A stretch of DNA of 64,000 nucleotides, from NCBI RefSeq assembly GCF_006864135.1, contig NZ_SADV01000021.1, positions 16,499-80,498 on the forward strand, given 5' to 3'. The notes under the pieces are model-generated. The model saw only the letters and a program-made list of their open reading frames with translations, ran no database searches and was not told the origin of the DNA. Each line of letters opens with the position of its first letter. Position 1 is the stretch's first letter. Source of the stretch: Lysinibacillus sphaericus. Its GTDB lineage: Bacteria > Bacillota > Bacilli > Bacillales_A > Planococcaceae. Positions 44,338 through 53,459 of this stretch are shown piece by piece. The position numbers and the translations under genes were made by a program.

Positions 44338-44499
44338 ATGTTCTCTCCATTTCATCTTTTTAATAGAATACGCTTATCATATTAAATAATGAATGAATCT
44401 CACTGGCCCAATATGAAATATTTGTTTAATAATCCCCATAATATTTGCCAGACTAACATTTAGATAGCCTAGCAAGGGGACAATATTTACCTTAATCGT

Positions 44500-44802
44500 T
44501 TATTCGTTTACGATTACTTTCACAACAGGTTCTAATTTTCCTACATATGCATCCCCAACATAATCAACATCTATTACTATAGCTCGTGGCACGAAACGTT
44601 GAATGCTTTCCAAAAGACGTGCGGTGTTACGTCTTTTGACAAGCTGGAAAGGTGGAAGCGTGTCTAGTCTTAAACCATAATCTCTGTAAAAAGGGCAAGA
44701 TATTACGAAAGTAGATAATATAAAAGCTACATTTTGTAATATTTCATCAACACCTGTAGCATTAAAATCAATATTGCTTGTGGCGGTCACTTGATGTGTC
44801 AT
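44500..44802 (-). CDS. orphan gp25/GPW-like phage baseplate protein
   Basis: 100 residues. VDEILQNVAFILSTFVISCP, FYRDYGLRLDTLPP and a C-terminal VKVIVNE fit the GPW/gp25 family (baseplate wedge, lysozyme-related), where I--NI--IL-T--GS-P--RD-G-D is the core pattern. GAAAGG lies before the ATG at 44802; the frame opens earlier without a site. No other tail gene is nearby, so it is either a prophage remnant with an intact frame or a domesticated protein. Confidence 0.7.
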   Translation of the reverse strand: MTHQVTATSNIDFNATGVDEILQNVAFILSTFVISCPFYRDYGLRLDTLPPFQLVKRRNTARLLESIQRFVPRAIVIDVDYVGDAYVGKLEPVVKVIVNE

Positions 44803-45034
44803 CCTATCAACCTTTCTTCTACGATACATGGAAAGATGTTAGTAATCTTTCTTAATATGAGCTTTTCATCGAAAAACGAGCACTTAGTTATTTATGCTAA
44901 ATGCTCAAAAGTTATGAACAAAGCACACATTCTCTATTGTATGTATTCGATTCAATGTATCGTTAAACAATTGCACAGTGTCAGGTTCCACATTCATCCC
45001 GCTTTTATCATTGGATTTCACATTAAAACATTAT

Positions 45035-45187
45035 TTATCTTATTAGTGCGTAATAAATCACATACAACCAACTTAAACAACCATGGATGATTGCCCATAT
45101 AATGGAATGATTTACACTCCAGGAAATAGTAATGGCTAATACGGAGCCAAAACTAATTCCGCTCTTAATAACTGTTTTGTTTTCCAT
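45035..45187 (-). CDS. 50-residue membrane protein
   Basis: ENKTVIKSGISFGSVLAITI, then SWSVNHSIIWAIIHGCLSWL and a short tail. Two hydrophobic segments with the SWSxNxSxxWAIIHGxLSWxYVxYY pattern, which recurs in small Bacilli proteins of unknown function. ATG at 45187 has AAGGTGAGGA upstream; the longer frame to 45238 has none. Confidence 0.65.
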   Translation of the reverse strand: MENKTVIKSGISFGSVLAITISWSVNHSIIWAIIHGCLSWLYVIYYALIR

Positions 45188-45308
45188 TTTCCTCACCTTC
45201 TTTACTTTGCTAATTTCAGAAGTTTGCCTCCTCATCATTATTCCTCCTAATCATGTCATCAATAGATGTTTGTTTGTAACATCTATCTTATGATTTATGA
45301 TTTCACTG

Positions 45309-45992
45309 CTAATAAAAATCGCAATGAACACGCCATTCTTGTAGTTTTGGATTAAAAAAGAAATAGAAATTTCCATTATCGACGATATTGAAATATGCCT
45401 TCTCGTCTGAGGCAATCTGTAATACAAAGGGAAAGTCCTCACCGTAATCATGACCACTTTGACAAAACGCTGGATAGCCACCTATTTTATGAATAGCGTA
45501 TATTTCCTCTACAATATCATCGATGTATTCAAAATCCTCCTCGTGCTCTAACCTTAAAATTTCATCCTCCACATCAGATGGAATCCCACCTCCATCCCAT
45601 GTTGGATAATCATTATCAATATGTTTTGGAATAAGCGGAAAAGCGCGAATACGGTCATGCTGCCAATTTTGCTGGATTAACCCTTCTATTGAGGTATATG
45701 CTCTTATTTCAAAAAAACGGCTAAGATCATCTTCTATGAGGTGATCAAATATTTCATCATTGATAAATAATGTTAGCAGTTCAATATGCTTTAGTGACGC
45801 AGGCACAAAAGAAAGGTCCTTTAAAAATAAGGTCGCTAGTGGCTGAAACCCTTGTGGCCTCTGTTCCTCAGGTAAAGACCATCCAACATAGCCAATCCAG
45901 CTTTCTAGCAGGTCATATGTAGGTCTAAACCCACCTGTTTCAAAAATCGTTGCCTGTCTCACTAGCTGTGCCTTAATATCATCAATTTCCAT
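45309..45992 (-). CDS. DUF1963 (YwqG-like) protein
   Basis: 227 residues. The DUF1963 core is visible: LATLFLKDLSFVPASLKHIE, FPLIPKHIDNDYPTW, HKIGGYPAFCQSGHDYGEDF, then FVLQIASDEKAYFNIVDNGN and FYFFF. The family is a beta-rich fold of unknown function, often linked to SMI1/KNR4-type immunity clusters. ATG at 45992 is preferred (GTGAGGGA upstream). It overlaps tag by 11 bases, so it is co-translated with it. Confidence 0.85.
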   Translation of the reverse strand: MEIDDIKAQLVRQATIFETGGFRPTYDLLESWIGYVGWSLPEEQRPQGFQPLATLFLKDLSFVPASLKHIELLTLFINDEIFDHLIEDDLSRFFEIRAYTSIEGLIQQNWQHDRIRAFPLIPKHIDNDYPTWDGGGIPSDVEDEILRLEHEEDFEYIDDIVEEIYAIHKIGGYPAFCQSGHDYGEDFPFVLQIASDEKAYFNIVDNGNFYFFFNPKLQEWRVHCDFY

Positions 45993-46557
45993 TAGCTGAT
46001 CCCTCACTTCGACAAATACAATCTACGACATGATCATTAACCATTCCTGTTGCCTGCATAAATGAATAGCAAATCGTACTTCCAACAAATTTAAAGCCGT
46101 CTTTTTTTAATTGCTTGCTCATTCGTTCACTAATTTCTGTTGTAGCAGGTACATCAGCTATGGATGGCCATTCATTGCTAATCGGCTGATGATCCACAAA
46201 TTCCCAAATATACTTAGAGAAGGAGCCGTATTTCTCTTGTATCCGTAGAAAGGCTTGAGCATTCGTCACAACACTAGCAATTTTAAGCTTATTACGTACG
46301 ATGCGAGAATCCTGACGAAGCTCCTGTAGCTTGTCATCCGTATAGAGTATGATTTTCGAAGCATCAAATTGATCGAAAGCTGCCCGGTAGCCTTCTCTTT
46401 TTTGTAGAATTGTCCACCAGCTAAGTCCAGCTTGTGCCCCCTCTAAACAGAGCATCTCAAATAAATACTGATCATCATAGACGGGAATACCCCATTCTTT
46501 GTCATGATACTCAACATATAAAGGTTCATCTAACTTGACCCATTCACATCTTTTCAT
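45982..46557 (-). CDS. tag: 3-methyladenine-DNA glycosylase I
   Basis: 191 residues. Tag-family HhH glycosylase: MKRCEWV with zinc ligand Cys4, YVEYHDKEWGIPVYDDQYLF, EGAQAGLSWWTILQKREGYR with the active-site region, GFKFVGSTICYSFMQATGMV, and DHVVDCICR with the other His and Cys zinc ligands. It removes 3-methyladenine from alkylated DNA. It overlaps the end of the broken methyltransferase gene by ATGA, so it was part of a longer operon. Confidence 0.94.
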   Translation of the reverse strand: MKRCEWVKLDEPLYVEYHDKEWGIPVYDDQYLFEMLCLEGAQAGLSWWTILQKREGYRAAFDQFDASKIILYTDDKLQELRQDSRIVRNKLKIASVVTNAQAFLRIQEKYGSFSKYIWEFVDHQPISNEWPSIADVPATTEISERMSKQLKKDGFKFVGSTICYSFMQATGMVNDHVVDCICRSEGSANGN

Positions 46558-47127
46558 TTATATATCCTCCATTTTATGTATTCATTTATCCCTATTATAC
46601 AAAGCCAGCCTTTTTGTGTATTTTCCTTTATAGTAACGGTTTAAAACCCAACACTTTCAAACAGCTACTTGATTTCAGGTATTTGTTTTATAGGCTTTCA
46701 TATGATAATTAATTTTATAGAGCTCCGGAATTATGATTCTTCACATCGTCCTTCAATATTCTAAATACATCCTTCACAACAGCTGCTATGTGCAGCAAAA
46801 AATAATGCGTTTGGAACGCTGTAATCGTATCAAAAAACTAATCTGTGTACGAAATGCTAGAAACACTTGCTTTGGTCACGATCACTTTTCCATTTGCACA
46901 TCCATACTATAGATTTTACCACTTGGATTAATATTCGATAAGGATTGAAGTGTTTTTCCACCTCCACAGCTAACAATTAATACAAGATCACCATCATTTA
47001 TGGCTTCCTGTTTCATTAGCCAAGTATTCATACTACTATGCCCCTTATGCAAAATTCGTAGCATCATTGAGCCTATGAATCCTCTTGGATTGTTAGCTTG
47101 TACAATTAATCGTTGGAAAAGTGTCAT
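46554..47127 (-). pseudogene. decayed class I SAM methyltransferase
   Basis: ATG at 47127 (AAAGGGG upstream) opens TLFQRLIVQANNPRGFIGSM, motif I VLIVSCGGGKTLQSLSNINP and GKIYSMDVQMEK, then a stop. The rest is readable in shifted frames: VTKASVSSISYTD-stop-FFDTI, TAFQTHYF, VVKDVFRILKDD, ELYKINYHMKAYKTNT, LFESVGF-stop-TVTIKENTQKG and WLCIIGINEYIK, ending in a TGA that overlaps the tag ATG. Several stops and shifts plus a deletion near the middle make it non-functional. The intact version would be about 200 residues. Confidence 0.85.
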
Positions 47128-47128
47128 T

Positions 47129-47691
47129 TCAAATTTCCCCTTTGTCATTTTCACTTTCAAAAATTTGTTCCGAACTAAGAATTAAGATGTCTTGTGTAGC
47201 TAACCTTATTAAGGCTGCTTCCTTACTTTGATCAGTAGCACCTGCGACTGCATCCCCCACAACAGTTACAGCAAAATTTCTAGCTAGAGCCCCTTCCACT
47301 GTTGCAGTTACACAGCCTTCTATAAAAACGCCCGTTACTATTAATTCGTGGATGCCATTATTGTTAAATACTTCATTAAGCTAGGATTACTAAATGCATC
47401 CGCTTTATTTTTTGAAAAATACACCCCCTCAGCTTTTAATAATCGTTTATCCATTTCCGCACCTTTACTCCCTTTTAATGCAGTGAATTTTCGTAATAGG
47501 TTGGAAAGTACTTGCTTTCGCTCAAATTCATTCCTAATATAGAGGATAGGGGCATTTGATCTTTCAGCTCTTTTTATCAGGTCATTAATGCCTTTTAAAA
47601 TGGGCTCAATTTGATGCTTTGCCACAGGCATTCGGGCTTGATTACTAAGGTAATCATTTTGAATATCGAGTACCATTAACGCGTGCTTCAA
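47129..47691 (-). pseudogene. isochorismatase-family (cysteine hydrolase), frameshifted
   Basis: First frame: HALMVLDIQNDYLSNQARMP with the catalytic Asp, RAERSNAPILYIRNEFERKQ, SNPSLMKYLTI, then stop. The following frame gives HELIVTGVFIEGCVTATVEG with nucleophile Cys, ARNFAVTVVGDAVAGATDQS, and ends at a TGA (47129-47131) two bases before the methyltransferase ATG. One shift near 47355-47375 explains it. The restored protein is about 187 residues, normal for the family. It headed the same decayed operon. Confidence 0.82.
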
Positions 47692-47780
47692 AATATTAAC
47701 CTCCCTGTATTTTTATATTTTTACGTTCTTAAAAAGCAAAAAGTTTCAATTTTCACCATTTTAAACAAAGGAGACTCAAT

Positions 47781-48215
47781 ATGATTAAACAAGCCACTAG
47801 AGAAGATGTTCAAACAGCATCATTTTTAGCACTACAACTCTGGCCAAATCATACGTTAGATGAATTTAACGAAGAAATGGCGCAACTAATAAATGCTGAA
47901 AACGCTACGATTTTCCTGGTATATGTGGATGATGAAGCAGTCGGTTTTGCACAATGTCAACTCCGAACAGATTATGTTGAAGGTACCCACTCAAGCCCTG
48001 TCGGCTATTTAGAAGGACTCTTCGTAAAAGAACAATATCGGCAGAAAGGCTTTGCAAAGCTTCTGATCGAGAGTTGTGAGCATTGGGCTAAACATAAAGG
48101 ATGTCTAGAATTCGCTAGTGATTGTGAAATGCAAAATCTCGAAAGTCTAGCAGTCCATCTTAAATTAGGTTTCACCGAAGCAAACCGCATTATTTGTTTT
48201 ACGAAGGAATTATAA
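47781..48215 (+). CDS. AAC(6')-like aminoglycoside N-acetyltransferase (GNAT)
   Basis: 144 residues. GNAT fold with the layout of AAC(6')-I enzymes: LALQLWPNHTLDEFNEEMAQ, DYVEGTHSSPVGYLEGLFVK, EQYRQKGFAKLLIESCEHWA, GCLEFASDCEMQNLESLAVH and GFTEANRIICFTKEL. The DYVEG, YLEG and FASDCE motifs are typical of enzymes that acetylate the 6'-amino group of aminoglycosides. AAAGGAGAC precedes the ATG. No mobile element borders it, so it looks like an intrinsic chromosomal gene. Actual resistance is not shown by sequence. Confidence 0.82.
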   Translation: MIKQATREDVQTASFLALQLWPNHTLDEFNEEMAQLINAENATIFLVYVDDEAVGFAQCQLRTDYVEGTHSSPVGYLEGLFVKEQYRQKGFAKLLIESCEHWAKHKGCLEFASDCEMQNLESLAVHLKLGFTEANRIICFTKEL

Positions 48216-48303
48216 AAATGAGGTGATCCCCCTACGGAATAACCTTATTCGTTATTTTTGTTATCTGCGAGTATATAGACAGTTAATATTGCAAAAAAGA
48301 AAA

Positions 48304-48337
48304 AAATCACAAGTGCTTTTTTACACACTTGTGATTA
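48304..48337. terminator. bidirectional terminator
   Basis: AATCACAAGTG / CACTTGTGATT perfect 11-base stem with an A-run on the left; usable by the acetyltransferase gene and by the minus-strand gene at 48422. Confidence 0.65.
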
Positions 48338-48421
48338 ATATTTGTTCGATATATAAAGGATCTATAACAGGAACACAAACCTTAAAAGTCCTTTTATTTT
48401 GGCTATTATATGTACTATTTA

Positions 48422-48613
48422 TTAATTTAAATATGTATTGGCTGAAATGTTTCTTTCGCGCTCGTCCATTACTAGGTGGATAATAAATGCAAGTTGTTGC
48501 TCTATTCGCTCATTGTTAAGATACATAATGTTCGCAATTGCTTTTTTTTGTTTTTCTTCTAATCCTACCTTCTCAAGCAATAACATAATTTCTTCTTTCG
48601 AAAGCCCAAACAT
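48422..48613 (-). CDS. 63-residue hypothetical protein
   Basis: Helical, charged small protein (FGLSKEEIMLLLEKVGLEEK, IEQQLAFIIHLVMDERERNI). A consensus GGAGGTG ribosome site precedes the ATG, which is the main reason to accept it. Overlapping plus-strand ORFs have no such site. No family recognised. Confidence 0.6.
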   Translation of the reverse strand: MFGLSKEEIMLLLEKVGLEEKQKKAIANIMYLNNERIEQQLAFIIHLVMDERERNISANTYLN

Positions 48614-49029
48614 ACTTTTTTCACCTCCAATTTAATTATTTATTATTTTATAATCATTATTCACTTTTCTCAAACAGCGAACTAATACAACCATTCCATG
48701 ACCTATTTTCACTAATTATAGGATAACACATGGACTTAATTAATCCAAATTTTACTTTATTTTAATAAAATTCCAACTTCTATAAAAAAACATTATTATT
48801 CAATAATAATTTTCAGTGAAGGATGTGTAACGATTTTTGATATTTATTAATTCTATTATAAAAATATCAATCCCATTTGTCGAATTTTAGTATTCTACAG
48901 CACGGCTTATAAGTCTAAATACGAAAGCATGTTTGAATGAATAAGGACAACAAATAAAATGCTCATTTTTTTAATACATTTTTATCTTTATTATACATCA
49001 TCTGTCGTTACACATTGCTTTTAGCTCAC
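48614..49029. other. AT-rich intergenic region, no gene
   Basis: No ORF with a ribosome site, no convincing hairpin. It may contain the promoter of the 63-residue gene at its left edge. Confidence 0.4.
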
Positions 49030-49060
49030 AAAAAAAGTAATTTCAAAATAATCGAAACTA
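49030..49060 (-). terminator. terminator of the beta-helix gene
   Basis: AAGTAATTTC / GAAACTACTT stem with one mismatch and an A-run at the left that becomes a U-run on the minus strand. Confidence 0.55.
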
Positions 49061-49087
49061 CTTATCCTTCTTTTGTATTCGGTTAAT

Positions 49088-50734
49088 TTACACTGTTTTG
49101 TTAATATTATTATCTGGGACATTAATGTTAAATTTTTGTAAATTTTCAACTGGTATTCGTAATTTTTCATCCAATTTTTGGATACCAGCTATTTTTGTTT
49201 GATTGAATATAACATTCTTTGTCTTGTCACTAGTATTGACTGGCAAATTAACTATTCTCGACGTTGTATCAGTCTTCCATATTGTCTTGTTAGTATACCC
49301 TTCGATAAATAATTGGCTCTTCCCCTGTACAATAGCCGGTATTTTTACAGCCGTTAAATCTGTATACACCATCTCAAGTAAAGATTGATTGGACATCGCT
49401 AAAAATGGGCGATCTGCTTTATCAATCGTACAATGCTCAATACGCCCGATTGACTTATCAGACCAAACTATTGCATATTTACCTTCATAACAGTTGCTAA
49501 ATTCACTATTCGTAACTTCAAAAATAGCATCAATACAAGTAATCGCATTTCCGCTAATGTGGTCAAACGTACAATTATCTGTAAAGAGTCGAGCATTATT
49601 TATATAAATATGATGACTTTCAAGCTCTTGAATTATTGTATTCTGCAGCGTAATTTTGGCGTGATCATTGCCATAAATACCACCCGCCTGCCCAAATTGG
49701 ATCTTACACTGATTGAGCTTTAACCCGCTTGAGTCAATAATAAAGTGAAATTGTGGGTGTTCTTGGAGATCACACTCTGTCATCGATACATCGGCTTCGT
49801 TGACAATCGTAACGCCTGTTGCCCTTCCCTTATTTATCCTACATGTACGAAACTCCGCTTTACTATTTTCAATTAACAACTGAGACTTCACATGACGCTG
49901 GATCTTACAATCATATATGATCGCCCTAGATTTCTCACCAACATATAGCCCGTTTCCTACTCCATCAGAAAAGATAGAATCTGTCACCATCAATTCACTT
50001 TGATGAACAACCAGTTGCGTGTCTTGATGATGCTTGATTTCACAGCCATCCATCGTTAGTTTCGAGCTATCAAAAACTTGCACCCCTACATCTTTCCCTT
50101 GGTGAATAAGTGTATTGGTCATTGAAATTGAACTGAAGGCTGCTACAATTTGTGCCTTTTTATGTCCATGAATTTCACAATCCACAAGCTCCATTTTCAC
50201 TTCACGCATTGCATAAATGCCATTCGTTTGCCCTTCTAACAGCATACAATTAGTTAATGCGATTTCACTATTTTGCACATTAATTTGAGCTTTAACATGA
50301 TGCTGGATCGTTGTATCCACTAGAATAACGCTTGAGCCATTATCAATACTTAAACCAAAATGATTGATTGGACTTGCTAAAATATCGACATTTTTCATCA
50401 TTAAACTACCGAAGCTTACGGTCACTTGTGTCTGCACCATTTGTTGCTCAATGACACAGTTTTCTAGCTGTAAATCTCCCTTTACATAAATACCATGCCC
50501 TTGAGTAAAACGCAGGTTTCGCATATTTACAAGTGTCTGATAGCGGATAAACACGCCCCCTTTAATGGTCACATTCCCCACTCCATAAAGTGTCAGCCTT
50601 TTGGAAATTTCGAAGCTTTCTTCATATATCCCGTCCCGGATTTCAATCAAATCCCCCGGCTCTGCCTCTTGAATCGCCTGCCCAATACTTTGGTATCTGT
50701 GCATAATACTTCTTTTTACAACAAGTGTCGCCAT
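49088..50734 (-). CDS. right-handed parallel beta-helix repeat protein
   Basis: 548 residues. Begins with a pectate-lyase/NosD-like cap (YQSIGQAIQEAEPGDLIEIR, then DGIYEESFEISKRLTLYG), followed by about 18 beta-helix coils in which patterns such as DCEIHGHKKAQI, GCEIKHHQDTQL and DCKIQRHVKSQL recur at ~46-residue (two-coil) spacing. No signal peptide is present, so it is probably cytoplasmic or spore-associated. The C-terminal 60 residues are not helix-like. Similar N-terminal helices in Bacilli are, in my recollection, fused to an AAA+ domain; none is here, so it may be a truncated or stand-alone version. Function unknown. Confidence 0.82.
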   Translation of the reverse strand: MATLVVKRSIMHRYQSIGQAIQEAEPGDLIEIRDGIYEESFEISKRLTLYGVGNVTIKGGVFIRYQTLVNMRNLRFTQGHGIYVKGDLQLENCVIEQQMVQTQVTVSFGSLMMKNVDILASPINHFGLSIDNGSSVILVDTTIQHHVKAQINVQNSEIALTNCMLLEGQTNGIYAMREVKMELVDCEIHGHKKAQIVAAFSSISMTNTLIHQGKDVGVQVFDSSKLTMDGCEIKHHQDTQLVVHQSELMVTDSIFSDGVGNGLYVGEKSRAIIYDCKIQRHVKSQLLIENSKAEFRTCRINKGRATGVTIVNEADVSMTECDLQEHPQFHFIIDSSGLKLNQCKIQFGQAGGIYGNDHAKITLQNTIIQELESHHIYINNARLFTDNCTFDHISGNAITCIDAIFEVTNSEFSNCYEGKYAIVWSDKSIGRIEHCTIDKADRPFLAMSNQSLLEMVYTDLTAVKIPAIVQGKSQLFIEGYTNKTIWKTDTTSRIVNLPVNTSDKTKNVIFNQTKIAGIQKLDEKLRIPVENLQKFNINVPDNNINKTV

Positions 50735-50881
50735 CTCTACACTCCTATGTCGGTTTTCTTTTATTTATATCCCCATTGAACTTCCTATTATTCAATTTTG
50801 TACAAATAATTTACAATCGATTCATTTATAGAGCGTAGACAATACATATATTTTCTATTTCATCCTTCTAAAGTAAACAAT

Positions 50882-50924
50882 AAAAAACCAGCAATTAAAC
50901 AATTTTCTCGTCATTGCTGGTTTA
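50882..50924 (-). terminator. terminator of the chemotaxis receptor gene
   Basis: AAACCAGCAAT / ATTGCTGGTTT perfect 11-base stem with A-run on the left side, 75 bases past the stop codon. Confidence 0.65.
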
Positions 50925-50998
50925 ACTGATTTTAAATTTTCGGTGCAGCTACTTATGATTCCGTATTAAATGCAAGTCCAGAATTACAACAGACATAA

Positions 50999-52681
50999 TT
51001 ACAATTTAAATTTCCTAACAAGGTCGTTTAAACTCTCTGCCATTTGTGCTAAATTGGCTGATCTATTATTGATTTCATCCATAGAGCTGGCTGCTTGTTC
51101 GATTGTTGCAGAACTTTGCTGTATGCCTGCAGCGGATTGCTCCGAGACAGCGGCAATTTCGTCCACTGAGTTATTAATATTGACAGTGCTTTGTACTACG
51201 TCTTCTAGCTTTGTCGTCATGCTGTCAATGTTTGCTGACATTGAGTAAACAGCTTCTGCAATCTGGCTGAATGTTTCATTTGTGGAGACAATTTGAGTTG
51301 TGCCTTTTTCAACCTCTTCGTAGCCATTTTCCAATGAGGATGTCACCGTGTTTGAATCTTGTTGAATTTTTTGTACGATGCCTGTGATATCGTCAACCGA
51401 GACTGCTACTTGTTCAGCAAGTTTACGAACCTCATCTGCAACGACCGCAAATCCTTTACCATTTTCTCCTGCTCGAGCCGCTTCGATCGCTGCATTAAGT
51501 GCCAGTAAATTCGTTTGTGCAGCAATACCCTGTATCACTGCCACGATTTTTGAAATGTCCTGAGTTTGTTTACTTAGTTCGTCCACCTTATGAACTGCAT
51601 CCTTCACAATATGATGAATGGATGTCATTTGCTCAGTAGATGCGTCCATTAAATCTTGGCCCTCTTTCGTTAAAGCCATAACATTTTGGGAATATTGCTG
51701 AACATCCGTACTGCTATTATTGACATCTGTTATCTTTAAGGTGAATTCTGTCATTGTTGTAGCTACATCTGATGCATTACTTGCCTGCACTTCTGTGCCA
51801 CTCGCGATTTCAGTGACTGTATCAACAATTTGTTCCGTAGCCGTTTTCACCTCTGTCGCTGATTGCATAAGCTCTTCACTATGCGCAGCTACATCATTCG
51901 ACACTGTTTGAATTTGCTTTAATAAACGGTTCAAAATATCGGACATCGTATTAGTTGCTTCTGTAAGCCTTCCTACTTCATCTTTGGAATTCACCACAAG
52001 TGCAGGCTCACTTAAATCACCTTCAGTAATTCGTTGCATACGATTTGTCACAGCGATGATTGGTCTAGAAATGATTCGAGCACTTAATAATGCAATCACG
52101 CTGGACACGATAACAATCACAATACCGACGATTATACCTGTAAGCTGCTTAGTCTCCCCTGCACTGACAATGTCTGCACCAGTCGCATTAATCGATTGCT
52201 TACGATGCTCTGCTAACCCCTCAAAGCCTTCACGTATTTCCGTCGCCTTATTACTCATAGTTGCTAAATTTTTCGTCGCTTGTTCAATTTGGCCTTGATC
52301 ATAAACAGTAAATACTTCTTTTTCAATATAACTGCTCCATTCTTTAGCCATTTCCGCAAATTTGTTGAAATCACCTGTCTCTGATATTACTAAACGTTGT
52401 TTCTCATTCTCATCCGCACGCTTTACATTATCTTCAAAAATTTTCTTATACTTTTCATCACCAGAAAGTACATAACCTCTAGCTGCTGCAATTCTTAGCC
52501 CTATCGTCTGAGCTTCCTCATAATCTGTAATTAGTAATTGCATTTCTTCATCAATAATTTGTTCCGTTGCGCTGTTGCTTTGGTTGACTGCATAAAAATT
52601 GTAACCAATGTATAAAATCACTACTGCTACTACAATGCTAAAGGAAAAAACGATTCTTTTACTAATTGACTTAAAATTCAT
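50999..52681 (-). CDS. methyl-accepting chemotaxis protein
   Basis: 560 residues. TM1 at about 10-30, a four-helix-bundle type sensor domain outside the membrane (about 31-177), TM2 at 178-200 ([20 protein letters not shown]), HAMP domain ([20 protein letters not shown]), then the long cytoplasmic helix. The signalling tip [20 protein letters not shown] and [20 protein letters not shown] is canonical. No C-terminal pentapeptide tether is seen. AAGGAGC precedes the ATG. Ligand unknown. Monocistronic. Confidence 0.95.
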   Translation of the reverse strand: MNFKSISKRIVFSFSIVVAVVILYIGYNFYAVNQSNSATEQIIDEEMQLLITDYEEAQTIGLRIAAARGYVLSGDEKYKKIFEDNVKRADENEKQRLVISETGDFNKFAEMAKEWSSYIEKEVFTVYDQGQIEQATKNLATMSNKATEIREGFEGLAEHRKQSINATGADIVSAGETKQLTGIIVGIVIVIVSSVIALLSARIISRPIIAVTNRMQRITEGDLSEPALVVNSKDEVGRLTEATNTMSDILNRLLKQIQTVSNDVAAHSEELMQSATEVKTATEQIVDTVTEIASGTEVQASNASDVATTMTEFTLKITDVNNSSTDVQQYSQNVMALTKEGQDLMDASTEQMTSIHHIVKDAVHKVDELSKQTQDISKIVAVIQGIAAQTNLLALNAAIEAARAGENGKGFAVVADEVRKLAEQVAVSVDDITGIVQKIQQDSNTVTSSLENGYEEVEKGTTQIVSTNETFSQIAEAVYSMSANIDSMTTKLEDVVQSTVNINNSVDEIAAVSEQSAAGIQQSSATIEQAASSMDEINNRSANLAQMAESLNDLVRKFKL

Positions 52682-52908
52682 TTCAAATGCTCCTTACTTT
52701 CCAAATGCAATCTAATGTGCATTGTCATAATTTGCACACCATTAGTAATTTAACACTCTTGAGCCAAGTTTGGATTGATTTGGAATTTTAACTAGATTAA
52801 ATGAAATAACTAGTTGATTTTCATGTAATTTTTAGCAGATAATAATTTCCATAATTTTCGGACAGATGGACTAACTAGAAAATTACACAACAGGACTTTT
52901 GACACACG

Positions 52909-52942
52909 AAAGGAACAGCCTCAAAAGTAGACTGTTCCTTCT
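52909..52942. terminator. terminator after the 52952-53389 gene
   Basis: AAGGAACAG / CTGTTCCTT stem with a 13-base loop. Confidence 0.65.
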
Positions 52943-52951
52943 ATTTAAATA

Positions 52952-53389
52952 TTAATCCCAATAATTAAACATAACATCTCCGATTGTTTTACTATCAAAG
53001 TGTGAAATGTATTTCCATTCTACCTCCGATAAACTGTGCAACTCCTTATCCTGCATCAACAATGTGTTTAGTGTATCGGCAGTAAGGCATTTACGCATCG
53101 GAAAATATTTGTGCAATTGAGCTTTTGTTAAAAATTGGAAGTTTAACTCTTCATCAAACTTTGCAAATGCAATATAAGGCGTCAGCCTATGATGAATGAT
53201 CGTCAAACACTCATCTTCCAGTTGAATCACCGCTTGCATATAAACAAAATGAGGCTGATCAATAAATTGTAGAGCTTTTGCTCGTTGTTCACTTGTAACT
53301 AAATGATAAACCATCGACTGGAAAGATCGCATATCCTGTTCAATGAGATGGTCTGCATCAAAACCTGAAATCCCTTTCGTTAATCGCAA
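52952..53389 (-). CDS. hypothetical protein
   Basis: 145 residues from a TTG start preceded by AAAGGGGTGATT. Mixed alpha-beta composition without signal peptide: FDADHLIEQDMRSFQSMVYH, ECLTIIHHRLTPYIAFAKFD and a C-terminal SKTIGDVMFNYWD. No family recognised. Its 70-base distance from the YndJ-type gene upstream allows co-transcription with that operon. Confidence 0.6.
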   Translation of the reverse strand: MRLTKGISGFDADHLIEQDMRSFQSMVYHLVTSEQRAKALQFIDQPHFVYMQAVIQLEDECLTIIHHRLTPYIAFAKFDEELNFQFLTKAQLHKYFPMRKCLTADTLNTLLMQDKELHSLSEVEWKYISHFDSKTIGDVMFNYWD

Positions 53390-53459
53390 CGAATCACCCC
53401 TTTATTATTGTGTCTATATGACCTTCTAGTAAAGATAGGCTGATTCCTTCAATAAGACT

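Noticed and set aside
44791..45090. 99-codon plus-strand ORF
   Set aside because: No ribosome site; overlaps two better-supported minus-strand genes.
48223..48483. 86-codon plus-strand ORF
   Set aside because: Spans a terminator hairpin and overlaps the minus-strand gene with a consensus ribosome site.
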